A stretch of 64,000 nucleotides of DNA. Source: Escallonia rubra. Lineage: Eukaryota > Streptophyta > Magnoliopsida > Escalloniales > Escalloniaceae. Positions 20,718 to 33,224 of the stretch are shown in pieces. Position 1 is the first letter of the stretch. Each line of letters starts with the position of its first letter. Below the pieces are notes generated by a model. It ran no database searches. It saw nothing but the letters and a program-made list of their open reading frames with translations, and was not told the DNA's origin. A program made the position numbers and the translations under genes. The stretch spans positions 186,001-250,000 of the forward strand of contig JAVXUO010002851.1 in the NCBI GenBank assembly GCA_033065855.1, written 5' to 3'.

Positions 20718-23700
20718 ATCCCCCACTATTTTGATAAAATAAAATGATTTTTAAAATACTTAAAAAACCACTGATGAAATGTTTATAAAGTCTCACAGTT
20801 CCAACAAAATTTAAAGCATTTAAAACCATATCAAAGAAAATCATGATAAATTCATAAACCTCCTTTTTTTTCTTTATTACATTACGTATTTTTCTCCTTT
20901 GCAAAATAAAGCCGTGGTTTTCGAACATTATAAACTCGTAAAAGTAATAAAAATAGAAAATACATAAATAAGATGGACAACGTGTACTGCGTAATAGGTG
21001 TTGGTGCCTTCCGGGCTTGAACCAACACTTAGTGTTGACAACTTCCATTTGAGAGAGCCGTAATGGACTACGCTTTGAATTAGGTCCCTTGACCAAACTT
21101 TAGTTGTCACACACACAATACTGATATGGGACTTAGTTCGTAGGTTAATGCTATTAATGGCCATGCGCTCTTATCTTGATTCTCATGAGAGTTTTTAGGG
21201 AATGGCCCATAGTTCCCACAGTCGCGGCCTCACGACCACTTTCACTTAGGTGAGTCCTCTAAGGGTACGTGTGACATGTACCTCGTGAAAAATATTCGCC
21301 CCGGGCTCATTCAGGGAAAATCGCTTCCTGGACGTCACACTAAGTAGCACAAACACCGCATGAATAGGGAGGAGACACTCTCCTATTAACAAAAGGGTGC
21401 TACTTTTATCATGAGTCACGCTCTACGGGTTGTTTCTACCCATTGAACCTTCTTCATGGGATCTCCAATCACAAAGGATGGGTTACTCCCGCTGGTGACT
21501 CCCTGTGGCCTCACCCCATCCGCCTCAGGTGAAAAATGATCTAGCCTCTGTGCTAGTCCCGAGGCAAGTTGCGCAACTTTTATGAAGCCTCTATAACTTA
21601 TTTTCTCTTCATCGATGAAGTATCACAAGTCTGCATAATTTTAAGGGCCCAATAGTGCACATCGAAGCAACATTATGGATCTCATCAAGTAAATCAAGTT
21701 TCAGTGGTAGCATCCACTTCGCTTAGCATCAAAGATGATACTAGTCAGTAGCCTCACTACTAGGCATCAAACCTTTGATAAGTAGTCTACTACTAGGAAC
21801 TAGTCTTTTAATATATTGTGACCAGTAGTCTTTCACCTACTAGGAGTCACATTTTCTTCAACATGCGTCATGCTTCGCATAATATAATCTCACATCAATA
21901 GCAACTTCATAAAAATCCTCTGATAAGTTTCAAGAATTTTGAATTTCAATTCTCAAGCTTTGTAAAAAGTTAGATAAAATCCACTTGCAAATATAGTTTC
22001 GAATTTGCGACAAATATTTGGTATCCAAGACTTAAAATATCAAAATTTCAACGCAATTCATATTTTAGAAACTTAGATGCCATATAAGTACCACAACTAT
22101 GAAAATGTAAAAGAGTCAAGATAATCAGAAATCAAAGACTTCGGTTATCATGATTTAACATATTTACCAAAGTATAATTTCATTCGCTAGACTCTGGCAA
22201 CATCCACTTTGCAATTTTTTTTTCTTTCCTTCTTTTTCCACAATTTTTGCTCAATTATACAGAACAATCATACATTCCAAGTGATCCAAGCTAGCGAAGC
22301 TAAATGCAAGAAACAGAAATACATGCATGAGATATATTACATAATCTCACTAAGCGTACATGCACGGGACACGCTAAAACAGACTTAAAATTAAGAACAT
22401 ACTATATATAGATGTTCTTTATGTTGATAATCTTCTTTGTACATACATGACTCAAGAAATCATAACTATCTTCAAATCATGTACCCCCACATTTCGCAGT
22501 CATGTATTTATCAAAGAATTTAACATTGAAATAAGGATTTCCATGATTTTATCAAACAATTTATTTTATAGACACACAACAAAATAAAATCAGCTTCAAG
22601 TTACTTGTTTTACAAAAACCGATAATCCCATAAAAAAAATTTCTCTTGAAAGAGAAGTCCACAAACACTGACTTTAGGTGGTTTACCAAATTATAACTCT
22701 ATATATAAAATCTCAAAAATTCTTTTTTTTTTTCAAACCAAAACCCATGTGTCAAAAATTAAAAAGGAATAATTGTAGGTATTATACAAAATACAACTAC
22801 TTACAGACAAACATAATAATCTAAAAGTAAAGGCATATGTGTTATTGTCACTAAATATTATGTCCTGAAAATGTCATAACATGGTATCACTAAATCTAAA
22901 TATCAAGTTTTTATTTACTTTAGCATAAACCTTTTGGAAACTATTTAATTTATTTCCAAAAACGATTTTAATGAAGCCCCCCCTTTTTTTTAAAATATTT
23001 TATCAAAAGAAAAGTATCTCTTTTATTACAACCGCTATAAACTATATTTAGGTAATCGTAAAAACTAAATCATTGTAATTTTCAGATATTACAAAATGAG
23101 CTCATTAGCACAAAGGTGAAGTCCAGAAAATTTACACAAATAAAAAGTATTTTATACAAGGCTGAGTAGACACATACTGTCTCACGCTATAAACTATTTT
23201 GATACGAGAAGTCAAATCCATTACCTTTTTAACCATCACGCTACCAAAATTAGTAACTCAAAAATCACTTGCATGTAGTTAGCAAGGAATCCACACTATG
23301 TCACATAGTGCAATTCAAATAAATATAACTAGATAAAGGGCCACAAACAACATAAGATCTATGCTAATACAACTTATCACAAGCACAAAGTAGTAGATAA
23401 TCCCTAAATTCTTAATTTTTCCTCTGCAATATGACTGCATTTCATATTACTTGATTAACTTGTGAAACTAGCCACCAACTCTCGATAATCTTACATCTTT
23501 GTAGAGATGCTACTATCTAAAAAAAAAAAAACTTTCGAACCATTATTAGTCTTCTAACCGGCATACCAAAATAATGATCCTAATAGTAATTGAACACAAT
23601 GGAACCTCACGTGGTGTATGACCCAATTTTTTATTTCATAAGTTTTATCGCTCTAAAAACATAACTCATAAGGTATGCATATTTTCTTACTCATTTTATT

Positions 23701-23780
23701 GCAATATGTAAATAGCTGATTACAAGTTAGAACTTATTTCAAAGTGACATGAAAATATCATTGTCTCGTACCAATATTCA
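20718..23780. other. Non-coding interior of the LTR element
   Basis: No gag, protease, reverse transcriptase or integrase motif is visible on either strand. 21180-21600 is more GC-rich than the rest; 21800-23780 is AT-rich. It is typical of a large non-coding LARD-type interior. Confidence 0.6.
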
Positions 23781-23829
23781 ATTTTATATAGCGTTCGGAG
23801 ATTTCCATGACCTAAGTGATCTTTTGTAG

Positions 23830-24125
23830 CAAGTGCCGCCATATGAACTTTGCGTCCAAAACTTCGACGCCTTGTTTCTCGATCCTCGTACTAACCACAT
23901 GAGTTAAAAACTTGGTCCATGTGAAATTGTGTAAGCAAGAAAACAATAAAGTTTGCCAACAACCCAATAGTTGCCAATCTTTTGCGACATTTCTTTCCTG
24001 CTCTACCGTCACTTTCTGTGCTATCTATGCCCACTTTGTCACTCCATGTTTCTTCACTGGCCTTATCAATTTCCTGTCTTCTTCATCTGTCCATTGGCCC
24101 TTGATCAGAGCATGATCAAGGCTCG
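23830..24125 (-). pseudogene. Captured R2R3-MYB DNA-binding domain piece inside the LTR element
   Basis: Immediately after the ZPR1 piece the minus strand encodes IKGQWTDEEDRKLI, then KKHGVTKWA and IAQK. This is the first helix-turn-helix repeat of an R2R3-MYB of the MYB98/115/118 group (usual KGQWTxEEDRxLIxLVxxxGxRKWxxIA). The following repeat is recognisable only faintly. The piece is short, broken and lacks the activation region. The second host gene in the same element must have been joined in a separate event or through a chimeric transcript. Confidence 0.72.
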
Positions 24126-24945
24126 AATCCATCGGCCAAGAAACGCAGCTGCCACTTGCTTCTTCTATTATCATCAATACTATCTCCAAAAGTGAACCCA
24201 TGTACTCTCTCAAGACCTTCACTAATTTTTGTAATCAGCCCTTCAATTGTCGTTACTTGACCTCCCAAAATGCCGCTACCAAGCTCCAAGTCAGTTTCTG
24301 GAATACTCACACCAGCAGTATCTGATTTTATGACGTCACGGCTTAAATCGCCAATGTTAGTCACACGAACTGTAACTTTCTTTCCTTTTGCAGGTATACA
24401 CCCACCGGGCTTCAACTCGGAATTGCGGTAACCACAACCATCACAAGAAGATGCCATGACGATTACTTCTTGGAAGTAGCTAGGGAATATTGGTAACGAA
24501 CATTCGAGTCTCGCATCTGGCAGCACAAGCCCCACATGTGGATGGAAAAGTAATAACCTCTTCTGGTGCAGAGTATCGAAACAAAGCATCAGAAATTTCC
24601 TTACTATTATACCCTGGGCAATAGCCCGGTGACCAGCAGGTGCACCAACTGTTCCATATTGTTCTCTTGTTATCTGATCAGAGACATTGTTCATTCCCCC
24701 TGTTGTTGCCTCGTCCCCAAGATGTGATGGGCCAACAATGTATCCTAATAAAGCTTGTTGCTCAGGAGTTTGCTCATAGGAATCTTCAAGGATGGATCTG
24801 GTGATGGAGCAAACGGGTTCTCAATGAAACTGTTTCCAGCAGGATCGTCAAGAATGAAGATGAAGGATGAATCTCCTGCTACACAAGCTTCCAGTTTTAG
24901 TAAGAACTGATCTAATGCTTCAGCAGTCTGTGGATCCACTCTCTT
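24116..24945 (-). pseudogene. Captured ZPR1 zinc-finger gene piece inside the LTR element
   Basis: On the minus strand the piece starts with DPQTAEALDQFLLKLEAC and DDPAGNSFIENPFAPSPD, the end of the first ZPR1 domain. It continues through GYRNSELKPGG, IKSDTAGVSIPETDLELG and ERVHGFTFGDSIDDNRRSKW, the second ZPR1 (zinc finger plus A/B) domain. ZPR1 binds EF1A and links growth signalling to translation in eukaryotes. Only the middle of the protein (roughly half) is present. The exons read on without introns, suggesting the copy came from a spliced transcript. The frame is broken in several places, so it is not a working gene. At its end it runs straight into MYB sequence. Confidence 0.85.
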
Positions 24946-25059
24946 TCTTTCTTTTCAGAAAATTACGGAAGTGCATTTCGTGATTTTCTTCATCTTTTTT
25001 TTTTCTCCAAAAAACAAAATTTTAAAGCTATACAAATCAAAACCAATAACGTCTTTAGA

Positions 25060-25771
25060 TGTTGAAAATAGTTAGGCTTTGATTGTATTTTCCACGACAA
25101 AAATATTAGCAATACCAGGTGATTAAATATAGCAAAATAATAATAAATAATTAAAAGTAATTATGTATGAACTCTTGATAAAATTATGTAATCTAGAGAA
25201 GTAAAAATATATAGAAATAGCTGGTCCGCGAGAATCGCGATAAAGTCACTGTCCTAAAGATGTTATCGTCTCCCTATGTGCAGGTGTTGACGGCAGATAA
25301 AGTTTCCAAGATAAAATTCATTGACGCAGCTATGTCTCCTCCATGTGCACGTCCACAGAAAGACGGTATGAACCAGTCCACGATTACATTGCCCAAGTAT
25401 AAAATATACATATAATAGATATAAAAGAAAATACATTGAGATAGTAGAGTAGAAATAAAACACTAAGTTTGGAAGCATAGTAGCTTCAAGTCTTCTATGC
25501 CACACCCCATGGCCCTATATACTTGGCCAATCATAATCCATTTATTGGCCACATAAGTAAGATTAAAATCTTTGTAACTCCTGATCATAATTCTCAATAA
25601 TGTCAATAATAAACTATATTATACACACCATAAATCAATGAGTTAATAATACTCATTATTGCATTTGTAACTCATTTCATAATTTACATGTAAGTAAATA
25701 CATATAGCCATAAATTACAATATAATTATAATGCTATAATGTACATTTTATTTTACTAAAATATTCCAACA
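25060..25771 (-). repeat. Right (5') LTR of the 20-25.8 kb element
   Basis: 712 bp partner of 20000-20717, followed directly by the CAAAT target duplication. Confidence 0.9.
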
Positions 25772-25776
25772 CAAAT

Positions 25777-28062
25777 CACTCCCACAAAGTCTTCTTTCCC
25801 CCATATTCTTTAGTTACAAAACAAGGGAAAGAGTAGAGAGAGAAAGTGGAAGAAAATGAGAGAAGAGAGAGATTGGATCGAAGGAAGAGTTGAAGGATCG
25901 TGTTTCAGAGGAGAATCTCATAAGGTAATACCCCTAAAACCATACCATCTCGGGATGTGTGCACACACACACACACACTTATACATACACGCGCACACAC
26001 ACGCACACACACACGCACACACACCACACACGCGTGCATATATACACGTTTTTCTTTACACAAAACTCCACGAATTTGATTGTGGATCTTGTAATGTTGT
26101 TATAGAATGTATTAGGGTATTAGAGGAAGGAATTAGAGCAAGAAAAATGAGAAAAAATGAAGGAAGAAAAAACCCAGAAATTAGGTTCTGCCGGAATCTG
26201 TTGACGATGATGAACAGTACCCCCACGCGACGTGCGTGAGGGTTTGTGGGGTGGCCTCCAGCCACTTTTCTGGGCAAATTTTTGACAATTGCGATGATAT
26301 ATCAATTTTAGAATTTCTGAGAAACTTTCAGAATTTTCTGAAATCGTTTGAATTTTTTTTATATTTAGTGTAAGTTTGAGATTTCTAAAATCTGTTTGGA
26401 CTATTTAAAATGATTATTTAATTCCAAATATTTTTGGGCACTGTTTATATAATTCTAAAATTATATAAGTTTAAATGAATTATTTGATATAAGTTTGGAC
26501 TTTTTGTGCAAAATGAATTATTTTAAATATTTTATATCATTTGATATAAGTTTGGACTATTTAAAATCTGTTTGGACTTTTTGTGCACTATTTAAAATGA
26601 TATAAACTGTTTATATAATTCTAAAATAGTCATTTCGTATCGTGTTTGTTTGAGCAAAATGAATTATTTGATATAAGTTTAAATGATTTTTTGACCTGAT
26701 TTTAATTTCTGTATTTTTCTTATATATTGTAAAGCTATTGCAAAAAATTATGGATTTTTGTTTTGGTCTAGAAACATTAATGACTATTTTTTGGCTTTTC
26801 TAGTATTTAAGAAAAAAAAAATTTAATAGAAAATATTTGAAAATTCTGATATTTAGTATTATGATCTTGTATTATGTTTTTAAACTACAAAAGCAATTTA
26901 TGATATTTTTATTATGAATTTTAAGGTGTAGTTAAGCTTTGGGGTTGTGTTAGGGTTTCGGGCTAGTTTTCGCCGTTTGTCAGAACTTTTGTGAATCGGA
27001 TTATTCCGATAATATGAATAAGCATCATATAAGCAGTTAGTATCGGCCTTACTGTATTGTAGTGTAGACTGTACTCTGATAAATGTTTTGCCGCGACTTA
27101 GGTTACTTAGAGGACCTCTGATTTTGGTTGAGTGATTAGCTAGCTTTAGAGTAAGGTAAGAGATTTTTATCCGAAACCTAATTCCTTAAATTTGGTCTCG
27201 TAAAATTTTATTCTAAATTCTTTGAACTCTACTATTGGAGATGAGCATGTGTTTTTGCTTTTAAAACCCTGCTTTGAGCCTTAAGTGTTTGTTAAAAATT
27301 CTTATCGATGTTCATTTCTCATCGAGCATTGATTTATTCATTGAATTAGCGATTATTGTATTTTGTATATTGACATAAGATAGTATATTGAGGCGTTATA
27401 AGAATAATCTATATTAGGGGTGATATAAGGATGATCTGTTATTGCGGAGACGCTAGTACCTTAATAGTCTAGCTAGTATACATATGCATATGTAGTTTGT
27501 GTTAGTAAGCACTATATGTGTGGTTTTGCTAAGTGTTACCCTCCACTGCCTATGTGGCTTTGCAATTTCATCTGTAATTGCCTGTATCGTACCTGAAAGT
27601 CATATTGATATCTGATCAAATGAGATTGACTTGAATATCCTTCCCATATGGTTATCGTTTAAATCTGAAAATTGTTTGTATCACTCCATATATTCTTGAG
27701 CGACCTTACTGAACTCTCAAAAGCTCACTTTTATTTGATTCTTTTCTGCAGGTAAGGATCACCAGTAGACTGCTTGGGAATGGGTTAGAGCCCGAGTGGA
27801 AAACTGTAGTAGTTTATCATTGTTTTGATTAGTAGAACCCATGTGTGGGTTGTTTAGTTCATTTTTTGAGAACTTTAGTGTGGTCTTTTCTTGTATTTAA
27901 AGGAATTGAGGTATTGCACCGATTAGAAGCTCTGACATATATATTGAAAGTTGTTTATTTGAGCTAAGGTTTTGATGTCACTAAGTGATTGATTGAGCAA
28001 GTGAGTGTTTTAACGCTCTGGAAGTTCGGGGTGTTAATGCTCCCGATTTTCGAGTCGTTACA
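25777..28062 (+). repeat. Right part of the split solo LTR, with CA/CG microsatellite
   Basis: This is the continuation of the solo LTR after the inner element. It contains an alternating CA/CGCA tract (about 25962-26040), which accounts for the 127-residue histidine/threonine-rich open frame seen there, and an AT-rich central part with several repeats of TTTGGACTATTTAAAAT-like words (26380-26690). No coding gene is supported. Confidence 0.7.
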
Positions 28063-28067
28063 GATGA

Positions 28068-28607
28068 GACATTTTTATTGTGTTTGTGTAAGTATCTTTT
28101 TTAGAATAATGATTTGTACATTTCAAAAGCATGCTCATAAAGTTAACTACATGTTGGTTTAAATTTAGTAGAGAAAATTTTTGGTTTATATTTCTTTCAT
28201 ATCATATTGTAAGAGTTAACCAACACTACTAATTAAATAACGATGAGGTGGCTCTTCTAGAAGCAAATAGAATCATGCAAAAGAAGGATACAGAGAAAAT
28301 AAGTTCAATTACGTTTGAGGCACGTATTTAAGGTTTACAAAAGTAATTTTATGTATGCTCCTTAAGTTTGCATTTCTAACCCATTAAGTCCATTTTCCTT
28401 TTCTAGGATCCACTAAGATCCAACGGTAAAATTATGGTTTTTTGAATGGACGTTGTCAAACGTGTTCAAGGCAGACTGCTTTTGTTTTTTTTTTTTTTTA
28501 AGACATTTGCAGTCGTCCACGTGGCAAGACTGGACGATTGCAGATAGTTGGAACAGGAGAGCCTTTCTCAGCACTAGGTCAAGATGAGCTCTAGCACACG
28601 CACACGC

Positions 28608-28692
<85 letters not shown>

Positions 28693-29613
28693 TATGAATA
28701 CATATGTTCATATATAGTGATTTCTTTTAATATTATAGTGTGTTTTTTCGAATATAATACGAATTAATTAAAATAAAGTCTTATTATATTTGTATATTGC
28801 TAATGCAAAATTTTAAAATGCTTAAAATTGAATTAATTAGTAGTAGAAAAAGACGCCGTGAAGTAAACATTGATTTATTTTTCTTCCGAATAAAGTTCAA
28901 TGAGTTCACTCATGCTTTATCTACTATAGTTTATAGAACCATTGTGAACTTAATAATGGTAGAATTATGGGTATTTCTATCGATATTTACATCAAGCATG
29001 CTTAGTATAATATATTATAAATATGAAAAAGTGTATTTCTGCATAGCTCATAAAGATTTTAAATCTTATAAAAGATGTACCTATTGTTTGCTAAAACATA
29101 AACCGTTGGTAATAGAGATTTTGCTTATAACGAGTATTATTTTAGCAACAAAGAATGAGATTATTACCAAATTTAATCACGACTAACTTAAGCAAAATAT
29201 CATAACATGAATTCACTAGTGCACCTATTTTTCGCAAATTTGTGCAGAACTGAAGCCTCGTTAACCTATCAAGGTTCTAGTATTTTACTTCTTCAGTAAA
29301 CCAACATGTAGCCTTTCAAAACCTATGTTTTTAATTAGCTTTCGTGCACTAATAATTTGGATTTCCTCTCACCACTAGAATATTTGAGTTTTCGCTTTCA
29401 ATGTCTATGTCTACATGTAAAAATAATGAACCCGGTCAAATAATACCATACATACCAAAATTTGTCAGGTTATACGTATAACAACAAAGAACTGGTAAAG
29501 TTTAACAAATATCTTTACATTACACTCATACTTTATACTTTATAGACGAGAACTAATCACACAACTGTTGTTGATTTACACAATAATCACAACTAATTGT
29601 GACAATTGTTACA
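28068..29613. other. AT-rich intergenic DNA with a compound (CA)n(TA)n microsatellite
   Basis: A (CACACG)n/(CA)n tract passes directly into (TA)n at about 28595-28690. A 129-codon AT-rich frame at 28797-29186 has no recognisable motif and low-complexity composition; I regard it as a chance frame. Confidence 0.5.
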
Positions 29614-29621
29614 ATTATAGT

Positions 29622-30003
29622 TAGTGGCGGACCTTCCGCATGACCGTGGGGTGCCATGGCCACCCCTAGATTTTGGGACCTTCCCGTACGAGTGTTGACA
29701 AGCGAAAGAACTCACAAGTGAAAAATGGATGTGTAAACAATGAATTTATATATGTTGGTGAATATATTTGTCAAATCTGCATATTCTCCCAAAAAAGGTT
29801 CGAACCAAGTCACCAAAGAGTATACCCTTGTGGGTAATGTCCTTGACCTCGCTACATGATTCTTGTTTTGACTGTTCTTTTTATTCTTATATTTCTGCCT
29901 AGCCATTAACTCATCCATAAATTAGCAAAATTAGTTAGAGGCAATAATTTTTTTTTAATCACTTTTCTGCCCCCCTCGATCAGACTTTCTGGATCCGCCT
30001 CTG
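29622..30003. mobile_element. Short non-autonomous hAT element, 8 bp TSD
   Basis: The element is flanked by ATTATAGT on both sides (29614-29621, 30004-30011). The inverted ends are TAGTGGCGGACCTT and CAGAGGCGGATCCAG (read inward). It is 382 bp with no transposase. The ends resemble those of the larger hAT element at 10010. Confidence 0.8.
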
Positions 30004-30011
30004 ATTATAGT

Positions 30012-31803
30012 CAAAACTAACTTTTTATATACTTTAATTTATCAAGATACAAACATGATATACAGTAGATGATGTTACATCTTAGACACTCTTAAAATTG
30101 AAGGGTCGATTAGATTGTCATGCAACTGCTATGCAATATTTCCATATATATGTTGATCGACTTTAATTCCTTTGAACTATAAGTTGAATGAAACAATGCG
30201 TAGATTGCTTTACATTGTCGTCCCTGGATATTTGTCTTCTTTAAGCTATTGTTTTACATTGTCAAGTAGCACTTTAAATGAATATATGCGTAACATTTAG
30301 AATAATTGAGAAGCTTTGCTCGTAACATGTAACCTTAATTGGCAAATACAATTACAGTTCCAACTCAAAAAGGGTGCCTCTATTCACATATCTAGTTTAA
30401 TTTCTAATTGCTTATATCTATATATAGTACAGGAAGAACACCCTTATAGTGAAGCCTTTTTTAGACTTCTAACTGTACCCTTTATTCCATATTTTACAAC
30501 CACTCTACCCTCACCAATTGTTTTTTAACAAAGGTTATTAAAGTAATTTTAAATTTCAACCTACCTCTTCATGCTCTTCTACTTTTGAGCCCTGCTTTTC
30601 ACCTCTCTTTATCTATTCGCAACTACTTATAACTCTTTTTTTTTTTCCTAATTTTCTCTCACCGTCTTTGCTATTTTTTCCTCTTCTCTCCCTGTGGAGT
30701 TTTTATTTCTAAAATTATAATGTGTGTTTGCACAGGCATTGCTTGTACCCAAACACTAGCATAAATTTACTCATTAGCGTTAGAGGGTTTTTAATGTACT
30801 AAACCAGCCATAAGTTCTGATATGGTTCCATATTGATGAATTGGAAATTTAAAAGTGTAGAGTTGCATTTCATATTTGATAGGACTCATAAGTAGACATC
30901 TTATTGCTTTAAATGAGTTGTTGACTTTTATCAAAATAATTCTAATAAAAAACCAAATAATGTAGAATTTCTTATGCACATGTCTTTTTTAATTTTTGTA
31001 AAATTCATGTCGTAAGGACCGGTCAATCGATAGAGATGATTTGTCCTTTATTTTGGAGTGTTTTGAGGTGTTAATAGTGAAAAATAAGAAATAACGTTTT
31101 AGTACATTGATAAAATAGAGTGTAGAAGGTTTAAATTTTGGAATGTTTATGAGATGTTAATAGTCAAAACTAAGACATAATGTTTAAATACATTGATAAA
31201 GTAGAGTTTCGAAGTTTTTGTTTTTTTTTTCAAGTCTTATAGGTTTACTATTTGTCACTGCTATCGTTCTTACACCCAATAAATGTTTTTAGTAGTTTAT
31301 TTTTTCATAAATACTTATTTTATCATAATATAAGATATCTTACATTATGCTAATAACAATAGAATGAAGGTTAATACACAAAACTGTTATTGAATGCATA
31401 CAACAAGCATCCCTCATAGTTATAATTGACTCATTTGTCTTATTGTTCATCTGAATTGAATTTAATGAACAGTAAAAATACTCTTGTCATTTGTTGTTAG
31501 GGTTCTACCAAAAAGAAATTACTGGTCTATGTTCGTTTAGAATAAGCTTGGTAAAACTACATAAAAACAAACTTCATTGTGAAGGTTAGAAATTTTCTTA
31601 ATGATACCAAGGATAGTTTTGTTTAAGTGTGTCACTTTTTCTAAATTTCATATTTGATTTATTTTCTAAATCCTTATATATATTATGAGCTCTAATCTAA
31701 AAAAATTGATCTATAATTTTTTTATTAAAATTTATATATATCATGTAAATCATTTTTTTAAATGACTGCACAAAAACACACAATGCGCGCAAGTACACAC
31801 ATA
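30012..31803. other. AT-rich intergenic DNA
   Basis: No gene recognised. An 85 bp tandem duplication begins at 31051 and repeats at 31136 (TTTTGGA(G/A)TGTTT ... GTTAATAGT ... TACATTGATAAA(A/G)TAGAGT). Confidence 0.5.
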
Positions 31804-31811
31804 CATATAGA

Positions 31812-32272
31812 TAGGGTTGTAAATGAACCAAGCTGTTCACTAACGACTTGTGATTTGTTCTCCCCAAAACTCGTTCATATTCGTTCGTATAATATACGAA
31901 CCGAACATGAACACTCTAAAATGTTCACAAACGTGTTCACAAACAACTCATCTGAATAATAAATTACTTATAATATGTCTAAAAATTAATATTTACATAA
32001 ATCGTATAAATTTAAAATTCAAACTTGGATGACAGGCCTTAAAGTTAATTAGCCCAAAACTCCAAGCCCACTTATAAACATAGAGCCCAACCCCTAAATA
32101 GTCTAATTTATGACATCCAACATCTCAGAAAACCTAACTATATATAAACTAAAACCTAAACCTAAACCTAGATCTCTCAAATCTCACATTGCCGCACTCC
32201 ATCCCCTCTCTCGTCTCTATATCTCACTCACTCACTCACTCACTCACTCACACACACACACACACACACTCT

Positions 32273-32309
<37 letters not shown>

Positions 32310-32834
32310 ACATACAGACACACACAGATCGCACATAACCCCCCTCTTTCTTCACAGATGGCCATCACGTTGCCTGTCTTTGCTGCCATCATCTCCCCGT
32401 CGCCGAATTCAAGCCGCAAAGCCATGTTTCCGAACTGCAAAGCCAAGGGCTTAAAGAGGGAGCTGATTCATAAAGGGCATGCATCAAACCGTTTTCTATG
32501 TCTTCATCGCCGATCGATCGAGATTTCTTTTACCGTGTTTTTTATTCTGCATCCCTCATTGTATCTTTTATATATCATTTGTTTACCATTATTGGCTTAT
32601 AGCTTGATTGCAGGATTTTGAGTAAATTTAGGGATTTGATTGGAAGTTGAACACGAACCCAAGCCAGGTTTTTGAACTCAAGTTCGGCTCGTATTGTTAA
32701 ATGAGTTGAACGAGGCGAGCCCGAGTTTTTCAGTCACGAACTCGATATGAGCTCGAACATACCAAAACTTAAATAAACCGATCGAGTTGAAACACACCCA
32801 TGTTTGGCTCGAACTTGGTTCGTATACAACCCTA
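31812..32834. mobile_element. Non-autonomous hAT element, near-perfect 8 bp TSD
   Basis: The ends are TAGGGTTGTA-nn-GAACCAAG at both sides in inverted orientation, flanked by CATATAGA (left) and CATATAAA (right), a 7-of-8 match. The interior has duplicated GAACTCGAGCTCG-like and TTCGTTCG-like words near both ends, and a middle part (32050-32640) with a compound microsatellite and a CT-rich leader-like segment before an ATG at 32358. That segment encodes no recognised protein. Confidence 0.72.
32222..32312. repeat. Compound microsatellite (CACT)n(CA)n(CT)n(CG)n
   Basis: Four different simple repeats follow each other without a break: about seven CACT units, about nine CA, about thirteen CT, then about seven CG. 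The alternating purine-pyrimidine CA and CG parts favour left-handed DNA. Confidence 0.95.
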
Positions 32835-32876
32835 CATATAAATATATCTACATATACGCGAGCGCGCGTGTGTGTG

Positions 32877-33224
32877 ATATACAAATAAATATACTACGTT
32901 ATCCCAACTGTAGCATCAGTTGTTTCTTCTAAATCTATTATATTAGTCCCCTTTCTTTCGCTTTGCTTCACCACATCCATGTACTAGAATTTATATGTGA
33001 GATAAATATATTTTATATTCATATTTATTTTAGAGGATACAATTGTGAATATATAATATACAAATAATTAAATACACTACATTATTCCAACTGTAGCATC
33101 AATTGTTTCTTCTAATTAAATTTGTTATATTAGTCCCCTTTCTTTCGTGATGCTTCACCACATCCATGTACAAAAATTTATATTTGAGATAAATATATTT
33201 TTATATTCATATTTATTTTAAATA
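32877..33224. repeat. Tandem duplication, about 183 bp unit
   Basis: The unit containing CCAACTGTAGCATCA at 32904 recurs at 33087. Both copies share TTAGTCCCCTTTCTTTCG and CTTCACCACATCCATGTAC. The second copy has several indels. Confidence 0.85.

Larger units (their letters stand above)
20000..25771 (-). mobile_element. Complete non-autonomous LTR retrotransposon carrying host gene pieces (ZPR1 and R2R3-MYB)
   Basis: Two direct LTRs of about 718 and 712 bp (20000-20717, 25060-25771) start TGTTGAAAATAG and end TATTCCAACA on the plus strand. They are flanked by the 5 bp duplication CAAAT (19995-19999, 25772-25776). A polypurine tract, AATAGTGGGGGATT on the minus strand, abuts the left LTR, so the element reads right to left. 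LTR identity is by eye in the mid-90s per cent, suggesting an insertion a few million years old. No gag or pol is recognisable; the interior is long non-coding sequence plus two captured host pieces, as in LARD-type elements moved by other elements' proteins. The structure is whole end to end, but it codes for no element protein. Confidence 0.88.
19834..28067 (+). mobile_element. Solo LTR of a Ty3/gypsy-type element, split by a later insertion
   Basis: The LTR begins TGTAATATCC at 19839 and ends CGAGTCGTTACA at 28062. It is flanked by GATGA on both sides (19834-19838 and 28063-28067), a 5 bp target duplication. With the inner element (20000-25771) and its own duplication removed, it is about 2.45 kb. 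It shares layout and words with the longer LTRs at 36.8-49.5 kb: an AAGGTAAT(A/C)CC block followed by a CA/TG microsatellite, and a CAGTAGACTGCTTGG block near the end. No internal coding region remains, so it is most simply a solo LTR left by LTR-LTR recombination, and it is older than the element inside it. Confidence 0.85.

Noticed and set aside
24116-24694. A 192-residue minus-strand frame with clear ZPR1 similarity as a working host gene
   Set aside because: It lies inside an LTR element, covers only part of ZPR1, and runs into MYB sequence; it is a captured, broken piece.
28797-29186. A 129-codon AT-rich frame
   Set aside because: Its composition is that of random AT-rich DNA and no domain is visible.
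32148-32172. AAACCTA repeats as telomere-like sequence
   Set aside because: The unit is CCTAAA/CCTAAAA in about three copies, not CCCTAAA, and occurs in a CT-rich leader-like region of a transposon.
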